Assembly: GCA_030835185.1 (NCBI GenBank)
Contig: JAUQWL010000178.1
Span: 1 to 8,027, forward strand
Length of the DNA stretch: 8,027 bases
Direction: 5' to 3'
From: Solirubrobacterales bacterium
GTDB lineage: Bacteria > Actinomycetota > Thermoleophilia > Solirubrobacterales > 70-9
Below the pieces are notes generated by a model. The model did no database searches. It saw nothing but the letters and a program-made list of their open reading frames with translations, and was not told the origin of the DNA. This document shows positions 1 through 6,728 of the stretch, one piece after another (within the stretch, counting starts at the first letter, position 1; every line of letters begins with the position of its first letter). A program made the position numbers and the translations under genes.

Positions 1-589
1 GCTCGAAGCGGTTGCCAACCAGGACATCGGGCTGGCCCGGATCGTCATCGACGGCGACGACCAGCTCGACGGCCGCTACCTCGAGGTCCACCAGGGCCTG
101 ATCACCCTGCTCGCGACCCAGTCGCCGGTGGCTACCGACCTGCGGCTGATCGCGGCCCTGCTCCACGTGATCAAGAACATCGAACGCATGGGCGATCAGT
201 GCGTGAACATCTCCAAGCTGATCCCGCTGGCCGGTCATGAGCCGCCGGTGGACGACCGCATGATTCAGCGCATCGTCGCGATGGGCAATCAGGTTCGGAC
301 AGAGGTGGTCCAGGCCAGGCGGGCCTTTGTCCATCGTGATGTGGCGATGGCCCGCAACCTGGTCATCCTCGATGACGAGGTCGATCGGCAAAACCGCGAC
401 TGCTTCGCCCTGGCGATCGAAATCGGCGACCAACCGGACCGGCGCGAATGGGCGATGACCATGCTGCTTGCAGCAAGGGCCCTGGAGCGGATCGGCGACA
501 ACTCGGTCGATGTCGGCGAACAGGTCGCTTTCGTGGTAACGGGACTCTTCCGTGAATTCGAGGATGCTTCGCATCCGGAGATGCTCTAG
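1..589 (+). CDS. phoU: PhoU phosphate-signalling regulator, 5'-truncated by the window edge
   Basis: The frame is open from the window edge (first full codon at base 2) to the TAG at 587-589, giving 195 residues. PhoU proteins are usually about 215-240 residues, so only the N-terminal few dozen are missing. PhoU is a cytoplasmic all-helical protein that links the Pst phosphate transporter to the PhoR/PhoB-type kinase and restrains phosphate uptake when phosphate is ample. The fold is two repeated three-helix bundles, each with an E/DxxxD metal-binding signature. Both are visible: IERMGDQCVNIS in the first repeat and LERIGDNSVDVGEQ in the second. The first is preceded by the typical ATDLRLIAALLHVIKN helix. 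Pst genes may lie upstream but are outside the window. The downstream exopolyphosphatase starts 42 nt later. The family assignment is secure; the 5' end cannot be given. Confidence 0.95.
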   Translation, partial: LEAVANQDIGLARIVIDGDDQLDGRYLEVHQGLITLLATQSPVATDLRLIAALLHVIKNIERMGDQCVNISKLIPLAGHEPPVDDRMIQRIVAMGNQVRTEVVQARRAFVHRDVAMARNLVILDDEVDRQNRDCFALAIEIGDQPDRREWAMTMLLAARALERIGDNSVDVGEQVAFVVTGLFREFEDASHPEML

Positions 590-620
590 CCCCATCCGGG
601 GTTTCTGCGAAGATCGCAGA
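590..620 (+). promoter_or_regulatory. Two consecutive hairpins in the phoU-ppx gap
   Basis: Two small inverted repeats sit back to back just after the phoU stop. The first is CCCC-ATCC-GGGG (590-601), followed by TTT. The second is a perfect 7-bp stem, TCTGCGA-AGA-TCGCAGA (604-620). The second ends 2 nt before the GAGG (623-626) that appears to be the ribosome binding site of ppx. Neither is followed by a long T-run, so a standard intrinsic terminator is unlikely. They could attenuate or stabilise the transcript between phoU and ppx, or affect ppx translation. The pairing is seen directly; the role is inferred. Confidence 0.4.
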
Positions 621-631
621 CCGAGGCTCCC

Positions 632-1537
632 TTGATCTGCGCTGCAATCGACATCGGCTCGAATACCACCCGGATCCTGGTTGCTGAACCTCAGGACGGT
701 CAGCTGACCAAGGTCATGGAGCAGCGGGCCTATACCCGCATCGGCAAGTCCAAGGACGGCAAAGGGCGCATTTCCCCGGAGAAGATCGGCGAGGTCGCCG
801 AAGTGGTGGAGACCCAGGTCAGGCTCGCTCGCGAGGTCGGTGCCGATTCCTTCCGCGCCGTCGCGACCGCTGCGATCCGCGACTCGAAGAACGGCAAGAA
901 GGTCGCCTCGGCGATCTCGGACCGGGCCGGGGTCCCGATCGAGATCGTCAGCGAGCGCGAGGAGGGCAGGCTGGCCTTCATCGGCGCCACGAAGGCACTC
1001 GGACATCCGACCGGCGGCCGGATCGCGGTCGTCGACGTCGGCGGCGGATCGACCGAGATCTCGATCGGGACGATCGCCGACGGGGTGGAAGACGTCATGT
1101 CCTGGCCGATCGGCTCGGGCCTTCTGGCCGACGAGCTGATCGGCAGCGATCCGCCGTCGGCTTCGGAGATCCGCAAGGTCCGCGACAGGGTCGATGACGT
1201 ATTCAGCGACGTCGAGATCGAACCACCGGAACAGGTAGTCGCGGTCGGCGGCAGCGCGACCTCGCTCCGCAGCCTGACCGGCGTCGTCCTAGAATACGAA
1301 ACGCTGGAGCGCGCAATCCGGGTGCTCTGTGGCGACGACAGCACCGTAGTCGCCCGCCAGTTCGAGCTCGACCCGGTTCGGGTGAGAATCCTTCCGACGG
1401 GCGTCCTTGTTCTGGAGCGGATCTCGGAGTTGCTCGGGCAGCCGCTCCAGATCGGCAAGGGCGGCATCCGCGAAGGTATCGTGCTCGACATGCTCAACGG
1501 GCGTCTGGACGCCGGGACGCCGGCCATGACCGGCTGA
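632..1537 (+). CDS. ppx: Exopolyphosphatase, Ppx/GppA family, short form
   Basis: The predicted product is a 301-residue enzyme of the ASKHA (sugar kinase/actin/Hsp70) fold that removes terminal phosphates from polyphosphate and, in some members, hydrolyses pppGpp. Family motifs occur in order: phosphate-1 loop AIDIGSNTTRILVAE (5-19), AVATAAIRDSKNG (76-88), the Glu cluster IVSEREEGRLAFIGA (105-119) expected to hold the catalytic base, phosphate-2 motif VVDVGGGSTEIS (133-144), adenosine-type motif VAVGGSATSL (203-212), and C-terminal GKGGIREGIVLDML (275-288). It stops at about 300 residues, so it lacks the C-terminal HD-like and accessory domains of the roughly 500-residue E. coli enzymes and resembles the short actinobacterial Ppx type. 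The start is TTG with GAGG at 623-626, spaced 5 nt. No ATG or GTG precedes the first motif. Ppx and GppA activities cannot be separated from sequence; the polyphosphate neighbours favour Ppx. Confidence 0.92.
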   Translation: MICAAIDIGSNTTRILVAEPQDGQLTKVMEQRAYTRIGKSKDGKGRISPEKIGEVAEVVETQVRLAREVGADSFRAVATAAIRDSKNGKKVASAISDRAGVPIEIVSEREEGRLAFIGATKALGHPTGGRIAVVDVGGGSTEISIGTIADGVEDVMSWPIGSGLLADELIGSDPPSASEIRKVRDRVDDVFSDVEIEPPEQVVAVGGSATSLRSLTGVVLEYETLERAIRVLCGDDSTVVARQFELDPVRVRILPTGVLVLERISELLGQPLQIGKGGIREGIVLDMLNGRLDAGTPAMTG

Positions 1538-1572
1538 GCGTGGCTGTTATCTCGCCTCTCGGCAGCGACGGA

Positions 1573-1585
1573 TAGGCTGCTTGCC
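1573..1585 (+). promoter_or_regulatory. Candidate -10 box of a leaderless promoter for the CHAD gene
   Basis: TAGGCT at 1573-1578 fits an actinobacterial-type -10 (TANNNT). It stands exactly 7 nt before the GTG start at 1586, so transcription would begin at or next to the start codon. The same arrangement occurs before ppk1 (TAGGAT, 7 nt, TTG), and the preceding bases also agree (ACGGA versus ACGGT). No convincing -35 is visible about 17 nt upstream. The alternative is that AGG at 1574-1576 acts as a weak ribosome binding site spaced 9 nt. Confidence 0.45.
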
Positions 1586-2608
1586 GTGAACCCGTCACGG
1601 TCCGTAGTCGATGAAGAAGAAGAGACGCGCCGGTTTCGCGAAGATGCGGCGATCGTGCTCGGACAGCGAGTCGACCAGATGGTTGATATCAGCAAGGGTC
1701 TGCTGGACGTCACCGACACCGGTCCGGCCGAGGCGATGTGGCTGGCCTCGCGGAGGACGCGAGCCGCCCTCGACATGTTCAAGCCGGTGCTTTCGAAGGA
1801 TCAGTTTCCGGGTACCCGGGACGAGATCAAGCGGCTGACCAGGAGCGTCGGCCGCCGGCGCGACGTCGACTCGATGATCACGGCATTCGAAGAGATCGGC
1901 ACCGAGATGGACGAAGAGGGCGAGTACGGACTGTCCCGTGTGGTGGAGTCGCTTCGCAGCGAGCAGGCGGACTGCAACAGGACTCTCGCCTCGCTTACCA
2001 ACGGTCGCCGGCTTCAGGCCCTGCGGGTGAGGGTGGAGGATCTTTCCGGAAGAAGCCTCGATGGTGAAGGTGACGCTCGGACCCCGGCCTACCGCAGCCC
2101 GGAACAGATCCCGGGGAGCGCCCGAAGGCTGGTTGCGAAAAGGCTGAAGCGCCTTCGCAGCTCGGTGCCGGAAGCACTCGAGCCCTCCGCGGTCCATCAA
2201 CAGCAGCGCATGCGTGTATCGGCGGAGCGGTTGCGCTACCTGCTCGAGCTGACCGCCGAGGCACTCGGGACCCAGGCCCACACGGCCCGACGGGCGGCCC
2301 GCGGACTTCAGGAGATCCTCGGTGAGATGCGCGATTGCGATCTCGCCCTGCCCGCGGTCCGCGATCAACTCGCCGTCTTCGAACAGGAGGACACGAAGGC
2401 GATCGTCGAGCGGGCCCGCGGCAGCCGGGATCTCGATCCGCTCCTGGTTCAGGCAGCACCGAATCGCAATCTATACCGAGGTCCGCACCTGGCGGCGGTC
2501 CACCTCCAGGCGCGACGCCAGATGCTGTTCGAAAGGTTCCGCCGTCTTTGGCTTGAACAGTCCCGTCAGGGTGTGTGGGTTGCGCTCGAGAGTTCGCTCG
2601 GCGATTGA
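1586..2608 (+). CDS. CHAD-domain protein (probable polyphosphate-binding)
   Basis: The product is a predicted cytoplasmic protein of 340 residues with the conserved histidine alpha-helical domain (CHAD). CHAD proteins are helical bundles that bind inorganic polyphosphate, often at polyphosphate granules. The two-half architecture is visible. The first half has SRRTRAALDMFKPVL (55-69) followed by VGRRRDVDSMI (88-98). The second half has QRMRVSAERLRYLLEL (207-222) followed by LQEILGEMRDCDLALP (241-256). Each half therefore carries an RxxR-type helix and an RDxD motif. Several basic or His residues usual in the signature are replaced: the first half reads EAMWLASRR where HxxRVxxRR is typical, and the second has Q, V and E where H, K and K are typical. 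The acidic N-terminus (DEEEE) is unusual. The GTG start at 1586 is the earliest in frame and has no clear Shine-Dalgarno. Location between ppx and ppk1 fits a polyphosphate role. No CYTH domain is present. Confidence 0.85.
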   Translation: MNPSRSVVDEEEETRRFREDAAIVLGQRVDQMVDISKGLLDVTDTGPAEAMWLASRRTRAALDMFKPVLSKDQFPGTRDEIKRLTRSVGRRRDVDSMITAFEEIGTEMDEEGEYGLSRVVESLRSEQADCNRTLASLTNGRRLQALRVRVEDLSGRSLDGEGDARTPAYRSPEQIPGSARRLVAKRLKRLRSSVPEALEPSAVHQQQRMRVSAERLRYLLELTAEALGTQAHTARRAARGLQEILGEMRDCDLALPAVRDQLAVFEQEDTKAIVERARGSRDLDPLLVQAAPNRNLYRGPHLAAVHLQARRQMLFERFRRLWLEQSRQGVWVALESSLGD

Positions 2609-2637
2609 CCGTCAGGAAATGGCCCGCCCGTTACGGT

Positions 2638-2650
2638 TAGGATTGCCGCC
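2638..2650 (+). promoter_or_regulatory. Candidate -10 box of a leaderless promoter for the ppk1 operon
   Basis: TAGGAT (2638-2643) lies 7 nt before the TTG start at 2651, matching the geometry before the CHAD gene at 1573-1578. The two segments align as ACGG-W-TAGG-M-T plus 7 nt plus the start codon. This would be the promoter of a six-gene transcript from ppk1 to the EEP gene. A short CCGT-T-ACGG inverted repeat (2628-2636) abuts the box. AGGA (2639-2642), 8 nt from the start, could alternatively be a ribosome binding site. No Pho-box-like direct repeats were seen in the 42-nt gap. Confidence 0.45.
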
Positions 2651-4744
2651 TTGCCCGACCTGAACGATCCTTCTCTCTTCTTCAACCGCGAGCTCTCCTG
2701 GCTCGACTTCAACGAGCGGGTGCTCGAACTCGCCGAAGACGACTCGGTCCCGCTGCTGGAGCGGGTCAAGTTCTGCGCGATCTACGGCTCGAATCTCGAC
2801 GAGTTCTTCATGGTCCGGGTGGCCGGGCTCTGGGATCAGAGCGACGCCGGTATCGACGCACGCGGGCCCGACGGCCTCTCGCCCGAGGAGCAGATCAAGG
2901 CGATCCGTTCGCGCTCTCTGGAACTCGATCGCAGGCTGCATGACTGCTTCGCCGGGGTGCTTGAGCCGCTGATGGAATCGGAAGGCATCCGGACATCCAA
3001 GCTCGAGTGGCTTTCTGCCGGTGAGCGGTCCGAGGTCGACCGTATTTTCGAACGCCAGATACTGCCTGCTCTGACGCCGCTGGTCATCGGCCTGGGCAGA
3101 CCTTTTCCGTACATCTCGAACCTCTCCCTCAGCCTCGCGGTCCTGCTCCGGGATCCGGAGACCTCGACCCGGGTCATGGCCCGGATCAAGGTCCCGACCG
3201 AATTGCTCGGCCGTTTCATCGAGGTCGGCCAGGACGACGACCGCATTCTGGTACCGCTGGAAGAGGTGATCGCCGGCAACCTCGCACTGCTGTTCCCGGG
3301 CGTCGAAGTGCTCGATCACGGTGCCTTCCGGGTCACCCGTGACGCCGACTTCACGATCAGCGACGAAGCCGATGACCTTCTCGAAGCGGTCCAGAACGAG
3401 CTGCGACGCCGTAAGTTCGGCGAGGTCGTGCGACTCGAGATCTCCGAGAACATGATCGACGAGCTCAAGGAATCCCTGATAGAGGTGCTGCGCCTTCAGG
3501 ACGACGAGGTCTTCATCAGTGCCGGACTGCTCGGTATGGCCGACCTCTGGGACGTGGTCAAGCTGCCCGGCTACTCGAAGCTGCGCGACGAGCCGTGGAA
3601 CCCGGTCACCCAGCCGCGACTGCAGGGCGAAGACGGCGGATCGATCGACATGTTCGCCGCGATCAGGCAGGGCGACATAATGGTCCACCACCCGTACGAC
3701 TCGTTCAGTTCTTCAGTCGAACGTTTCATCGCCCAGGCGGTCAGCGATCCCGAAGTGTTGGCGATCAAGCAGACCGTCTATCGCACCAGCGACGACTCGC
3801 CCATGGTCGGCGCCCTGATCCGCGCTTCGGAGCGCGGCAAGCAGGTCGTCTGCATGCTCGAACTGAAGGCCCGGTTCGACGAGCAGGCCAACATCGAGTG
3901 GGCCAAACGCCTCGAGAAAGTCGGCGTGCACGTGGTTTACGGCATTCCCGGTCTGAAGACCCACATCAAGGCGCTGCTGGTGGTGCGCCGCGAGGGCGAC
4001 CGGGTCCGCAACTACGTCCACATCGGAACCGGCAACTACCACTCGACCACCGCCAGGCTCTATACCGACCTCGGCATCTTCACCGCCAACGAGCAGATCG
4101 GCGCCGACGTATCCGACCTCTTCAACGTACTCACCGGCTATGCCCGGCCGGCGGCCTACCGGCAGGTGCTGGTATCGCCCGATACGATGCGCCCCGGCAT
4201 CCTTGATCAGATCAAGAAAACGATCCAGGCCCACCAGGACGGCCAACAGGCGAAGATCTCGTTGAAGGTGAACTCGCTGGTCGACCGGACCTGTATCCAG
4301 GCCCTCTACGAAGCTTCCCAGGCCGGGGTGGAGGTCGAAATCAACGCCCGCGGCATCTGCTGCCTGAGACCCGGAGTGCCGGGCATCTCGGACAACATCC
4401 GGGTGGTTTCGATCGTCGGCCGCTTCCTCGAGCACTCGCGGGTCTACGCCTTTCGCAGGGGCGACGAGAACACCGTCCTGATCGGCTCCGCCGACCTGAT
4501 GCCGCGGAACCTCGACAGCCGGGTAGAGCTGGTCACGCCGCTGCTCGACGAAACCGCCCGCGATCAGACTCTCGACGTGCTCGAGCGTTGCTTTGCCGAC
4601 AACCAGAACGCCTGGGTCCTCGACAGCACCGGAACCTGGTCCCGGCTCAAGGCCGAGGGTGCCGAGCCGCGCGACGTCCAGACGGAGCTGCGCGAGCGCC
4701 ACCTCGCGCTCGAGGCGACTACGGCCCCGCAGTTGGCAGGCTGA
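2651..4744 (+). CDS. ppk1: Polyphosphate kinase 1
   Basis: The product is a 697-residue enzyme of normal PPK1 length that reversibly transfers the ATP gamma-phosphate to a growing polyphosphate chain through a phosphohistidine intermediate. The N-terminal domain opens with FFNRELSWLDFNERVL (10-25) and KFCAIYGSNLDEFFMVRVAG. The middle part contains HHPYDSFSSSVERFI. The two phospholipase-D-like catalytic domains carry the expected residues: the phosphorylated His in GLKTHIKALLV (H438, matching E. coli H435) and the second active-site His in FLEHSRVYAF (H595, matching E. coli H592). The arginines of VYRTSDDSP (R378) and LKARFDEQANIEWA (R408) match the Mg/phosphate ligands R375 and R405 of E. coli. 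HIGTGNYHSTTARLYTDLG and IGSADLMPRNLDSRVE are also intact, so it should be active. The TTG at 2651 is the earliest in-frame start and lies directly before the conserved N-terminus. The DUF47 gene begins 2 nt after its stop, suggesting co-transcription with the phosphate importer. Confidence 0.97.
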   Translation: MPDLNDPSLFFNRELSWLDFNERVLELAEDDSVPLLERVKFCAIYGSNLDEFFMVRVAGLWDQSDAGIDARGPDGLSPEEQIKAIRSRSLELDRRLHDCFAGVLEPLMESEGIRTSKLEWLSAGERSEVDRIFERQILPALTPLVIGLGRPFPYISNLSLSLAVLLRDPETSTRVMARIKVPTELLGRFIEVGQDDDRILVPLEEVIAGNLALLFPGVEVLDHGAFRVTRDADFTISDEADDLLEAVQNELRRRKFGEVVRLEISENMIDELKESLIEVLRLQDDEVFISAGLLGMADLWDVVKLPGYSKLRDEPWNPVTQPRLQGEDGGSIDMFAAIRQGDIMVHHPYDSFSSSVERFIAQAVSDPEVLAIKQTVYRTSDDSPMVGALIRASERGKQVVCMLELKARFDEQANIEWAKRLEKVGVHVVYGIPGLKTHIKALLVVRREGDRVRNYVHIGTGNYHSTTARLYTDLGIFTANEQIGADVSDLFNVLTGYARPAAYRQVLVSPDTMRPGILDQIKKTIQAHQDGQQAKISLKVNSLVDRTCIQALYEASQAGVEVEINARGICCLRPGVPGISDNIRVVSIVGRFLEHSRVYAFRRGDENTVLIGSADLMPRNLDSRVELVTPLLDETARDQTLDVLERCFADNQNAWVLDSTGTWSRLKAEGAEPRDVQTELRERHLALEATTAPQLAG

Positions 4745-4746
4745 TC

Positions 4747-5364
4747 GTGCGCTTCTCGCTCGTACCCCGCGACAGCAGCTTCTTCGATCTCTTCAACGAG
4801 GCCGGCCAGAACACGCTCAGAGCGTCCCGCATGCTCGACGAGATGATGGCCGAGTGGCCCGAAGACAGCGGTCTCGGCCGGGAGATCCTGATCACCGAAC
4901 AGGAAGGCGACCGGATCACCCATGACATCATCTCCCGCCTGAACGCGACCTTCGTGACCCCGATCGACCGCGAGGACATCTACGGTCTCGCGACCAAGCT
5001 CGACGACGTCGTCGACTACGTCGAAGAGGCCGCCGACTTCCTCGGGCTCTACCAGATCGAAGCGCCGATGTCACAGGCCCAGGAGCTGACCTCGATCCTG
5101 GTCGGCTGCTGTGAGCAACTCGCCGCCGGCCTCGAACACCTGCCTTCCTTCCGGGATCTCGACAAGTACTGGATCGAGATCCACAAACTTGAGAACGACG
5201 GCGACCGGGTCTCCCGGGACGCGGTCGCCTCACTCTTCTCGAACGGAATCGATCCGATGGTCGTTATCCGGTGGAAGGACATGTTCGCCGTGCTGGAGAA
5301 GGCGATCGACGCAACCGAGACTGCCGCGCACATTCTCGAAGGCATCGTCATCAAGAACAGCTGA
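4747..5364 (+). CDS. DUF47 family PhoU-like protein, Pit accessory factor
   Basis: The product has 205 residues, the usual length for the DUF47/PhoU-like family (Pfam PF01865 type). These are soluble helical proteins almost always encoded next to a Pit transporter and thought to modulate it, in the way PhoU modulates Pst. The sequence shows the opening FSLVPRDSSFFDLFNEAG (3-20), EQEGDRITHDII (51-62), TPIDREDIYGLATKLDDVVD (71-90), YVEEAADF (91-98), KLENDGDRVSRDAV (147-160) and WKDMFAVLEKAIDATETAAH (176-195). The E/DxxxD pairs resemble PhoU metal sites. The frame is open far upstream into the ppk1 coding region, but the GTG at 4747 is preferred. It lies 2 nt after the ppk1 stop, has GGCAGG at 4735-4740 as a plausible ribosome binding site, and gives exactly the family N-terminus. 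Pit starts 4 nt after the stop. Confidence 0.92.
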   Translation: MRFSLVPRDSSFFDLFNEAGQNTLRASRMLDEMMAEWPEDSGLGREILITEQEGDRITHDIISRLNATFVTPIDREDIYGLATKLDDVVDYVEEAADFLGLYQIEAPMSQAQELTSILVGCCEQLAAGLEHLPSFRDLDKYWIEIHKLENDGDRVSRDAVASLFSNGIDPMVVIRWKDMFAVLEKAIDATETAAHILEGIVIKNS

Positions 5365-5368
5365 TCAG

Positions 5369-6478
5369 TTGGATACTCACCTGATTCTCGTGATCGTCGT
5401 CGCCACTGCTCTGGCGTTCGATTTCACCAACGGATTTCACGACACCGCCAACGTGGTCGCCACCTCGATCTCGACCGGTGCGATCGCCCCCAAGGCTGCC
5501 GTTGCCTTCGCCGCGATCCTCAACTTCGTCGGTGCGTTCATCTCGATCGAGGTCGCCGCGACGATCGCCTCCGATGTGGTCGATCCGTCCGCGATCGCCG
5601 GCCCGGAAGCCCTCAACATAGTTTTTGCCGGGTTGATGGGGGCGATCGCCTGGAACCTTGTCACCTGGTATTACGGTCTGCCTTCTTCGAGTTCCCATGC
5701 GCTGATCGGAGGGATAGTCGGCGCCACGATCGCCGCCGTCGGAACGGGCGCTGTCGAAGCGGAGGGGCTGGTCGGCAAGGTTCTGCTGCCGGCGATCATC
5801 GCGCCGATACTCGCCTTCGCGGTCGCCGCCCTGGCGATCACGATCTCCTACCGCATCGCCGGCCGTCAGCGGCCCGGCCCGGTGGCCCGCGGCTACCGCC
5901 TCGGCCAGGTCGTCTCCGGTGGCCTGCTTGCCCTGGCTCACGGCACCAACGACGCCCAGAAGACGATGGGCGTGATCACGCTGGCTCTGATCGCCGACGG
6001 GGCGCTCGCTCCCGGGTCAGACCCGCCGTTCTGGGTGATCGTCTCGGCCGCGACCGCGATCGCGCTGGGCACTTACAGCGGCGGGTGGCGGATCATCAAG
6101 ACGACCGGTTTTCGCATCATCAAGATGGATCCGGCCCAGGGATTCTCCGCCCAGGGTGCAGGTGCGGCCGTGATCATGGCCTCATCGCACTTCGGCTTTC
6201 CGCTCTCGACGACGCATGTGATCAACGGTGGCGTCATGGGCTCCGGTATCGCCAAGCGCCTTTCCGCCGTCAGGTGGGGCGTTGCCGGCAACATCGTCAC
6301 GGCCTGGCTGGTCACGCTTCCGGCCGCGGCGGCGATCGGGGCGCTGGTCTACGGATTGACGCTTCTGTTCGGAGGCGGCACCCTGGGTCCGGTGGTCATC
6401 AGCGTCGCCTCGATACTGGCCCTGACGGTGCTGTTCGGTCTGAACAGACGCGCCGGAACCGCGACGGCCACGGGGTAA
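5369..6478 (+). CDS. pit: Pit family inorganic phosphate transporter
   Basis: The product is an integral membrane protein of 369 residues, predicted to import (metal-)phosphate driven by ion gradients (PiT/PF01384 family). The inverted two-half design is clear. The signature DFTNGFHDTANVVAT (18-32) in the first half corresponds to LAHGTNDAQKTMGVITLAL (199-217) in the second. LPSSSSHALIGGIVGA (104-119) corresponds to PLSTTHVINGGVMGSG (288-303). About ten hydrophobic helices are spread over the protein, with a short positively charged central loop (YRIAGRQRPGPVARGYR, 161-177). The chosen start is TTG at 5369, 4 nt after the DUF47 stop. GTG at 5390, giving a protein 7 residues shorter, is an alternative. 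The frame is open further upstream inside the DUF47 gene, but that sequence is out-of-frame shadow. The low-affinity, constitutive type is expected from the family. Adjacent DUF47 and upstream ppk1 point to coupled uptake and storage. Confidence 0.95.
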   Translation: MDTHLILVIVVATALAFDFTNGFHDTANVVATSISTGAIAPKAAVAFAAILNFVGAFISIEVAATIASDVVDPSAIAGPEALNIVFAGLMGAIAWNLVTWYYGLPSSSSHALIGGIVGATIAAVGTGAVEAEGLVGKVLLPAIIAPILAFAVAALAITISYRIAGRQRPGPVARGYRLGQVVSGGLLALAHGTNDAQKTMGVITLALIADGALAPGSDPPFWVIVSAATAIALGTYSGGWRIIKTTGFRIIKMDPAQGFSAQGAGAAVIMASSHFGFPLSTTHVINGGVMGSGIAKRLSAVRWGVAGNIVTAWLVTLPAAAAIGALVYGLTLLFGGGTLGPVVISVASILALTVLFGLNRRAGTATATG

Positions 6479-6479
6479 C

Positions 6480-6728
6480 ATGACTCCGATCCTGGCAGTC
6501 ATCGTCGACATACAGGAGCTTGCCTACACGGTGCTGGCCTCGATCGTCGCCGCAACGGCGGTCACGATCGCCGTATCGCTGGCCATCCGTGGCACCGCCC
6601 GCTACGTCGACCACAGTCAGAATGGCAGGGTCGCGCTCGCGTACGGCTCGCTCGCGTTGGCAGGTATCTGTGTGCTGGCGGCTTTGGCGATGCTCGGGTT
6701 CGGTCTCTACGTGATGATCAGCGATTGA
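6480..6728 (+). CDS. Small two-helix membrane protein, unrecognised
   Basis: This 82-residue protein is not one I recognise. It has two hydrophobic helices, about residues 14-36 and 51-80. The hydrophilic loop RGTARYVDHSQNGR (37-50) has three arginines, so by the positive-inside rule the loop should be cytoplasmic with both termini outside. The second helix is rich in Ala, Leu and Gly. The ATG at 6480 is the only ATG start in the window; it follows the Pit stop after 1 nt, with GGGG at 6472-6475 as a weak ribosome binding site. The stop overlaps the next start by 4 nt (TTGA). Tight packing makes it a real gene rather than a chance frame. It could be a small partner or stabiliser of Pit, but only position suggests that. 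Confidence 0.75.
   Translation: MTPILAVIVDIQELAYTVLASIVAATAVTIAVSLAIRGTARYVDHSQNGRVALAYGSLALAGICVLAALAMLGFGLYVMISD

Noticed and set aside
730..1782. 350-codon minus-strand frame opposite ppx and the CHAD start
   Set aside because: Low-complexity Ser/Arg/Thr-rich product, antisense to a conserved enzyme; a shadow frame.
2609..2650. Pho-box operator upstream of ppk1
   Set aside because: No 11-nt direct repeats of the PhoP/PhoB type were found in the gap.
2612..4702. Long minus-strand open frames (2612-3691 and 3713-4702) opposite ppk1
   Set aside because: They lie wholly opposite a well-conserved ppk1. Their length follows from GC-rich codon bias and they show no recognisable motifs.
4588..4746. 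N-terminal extension of the DUF47 gene into ppk1
   Set aside because: The extra 53 residues are Arg/Ala-rich shadow sequence; the family N-terminus begins at GTG 4747.
5111..5368. N-terminal extension of Pit inside the DUF47 gene
   Set aside because: The extension is Ser/Arg/Thr-rich and not hydrophobic; Pit-like sequence starts at about 5369.
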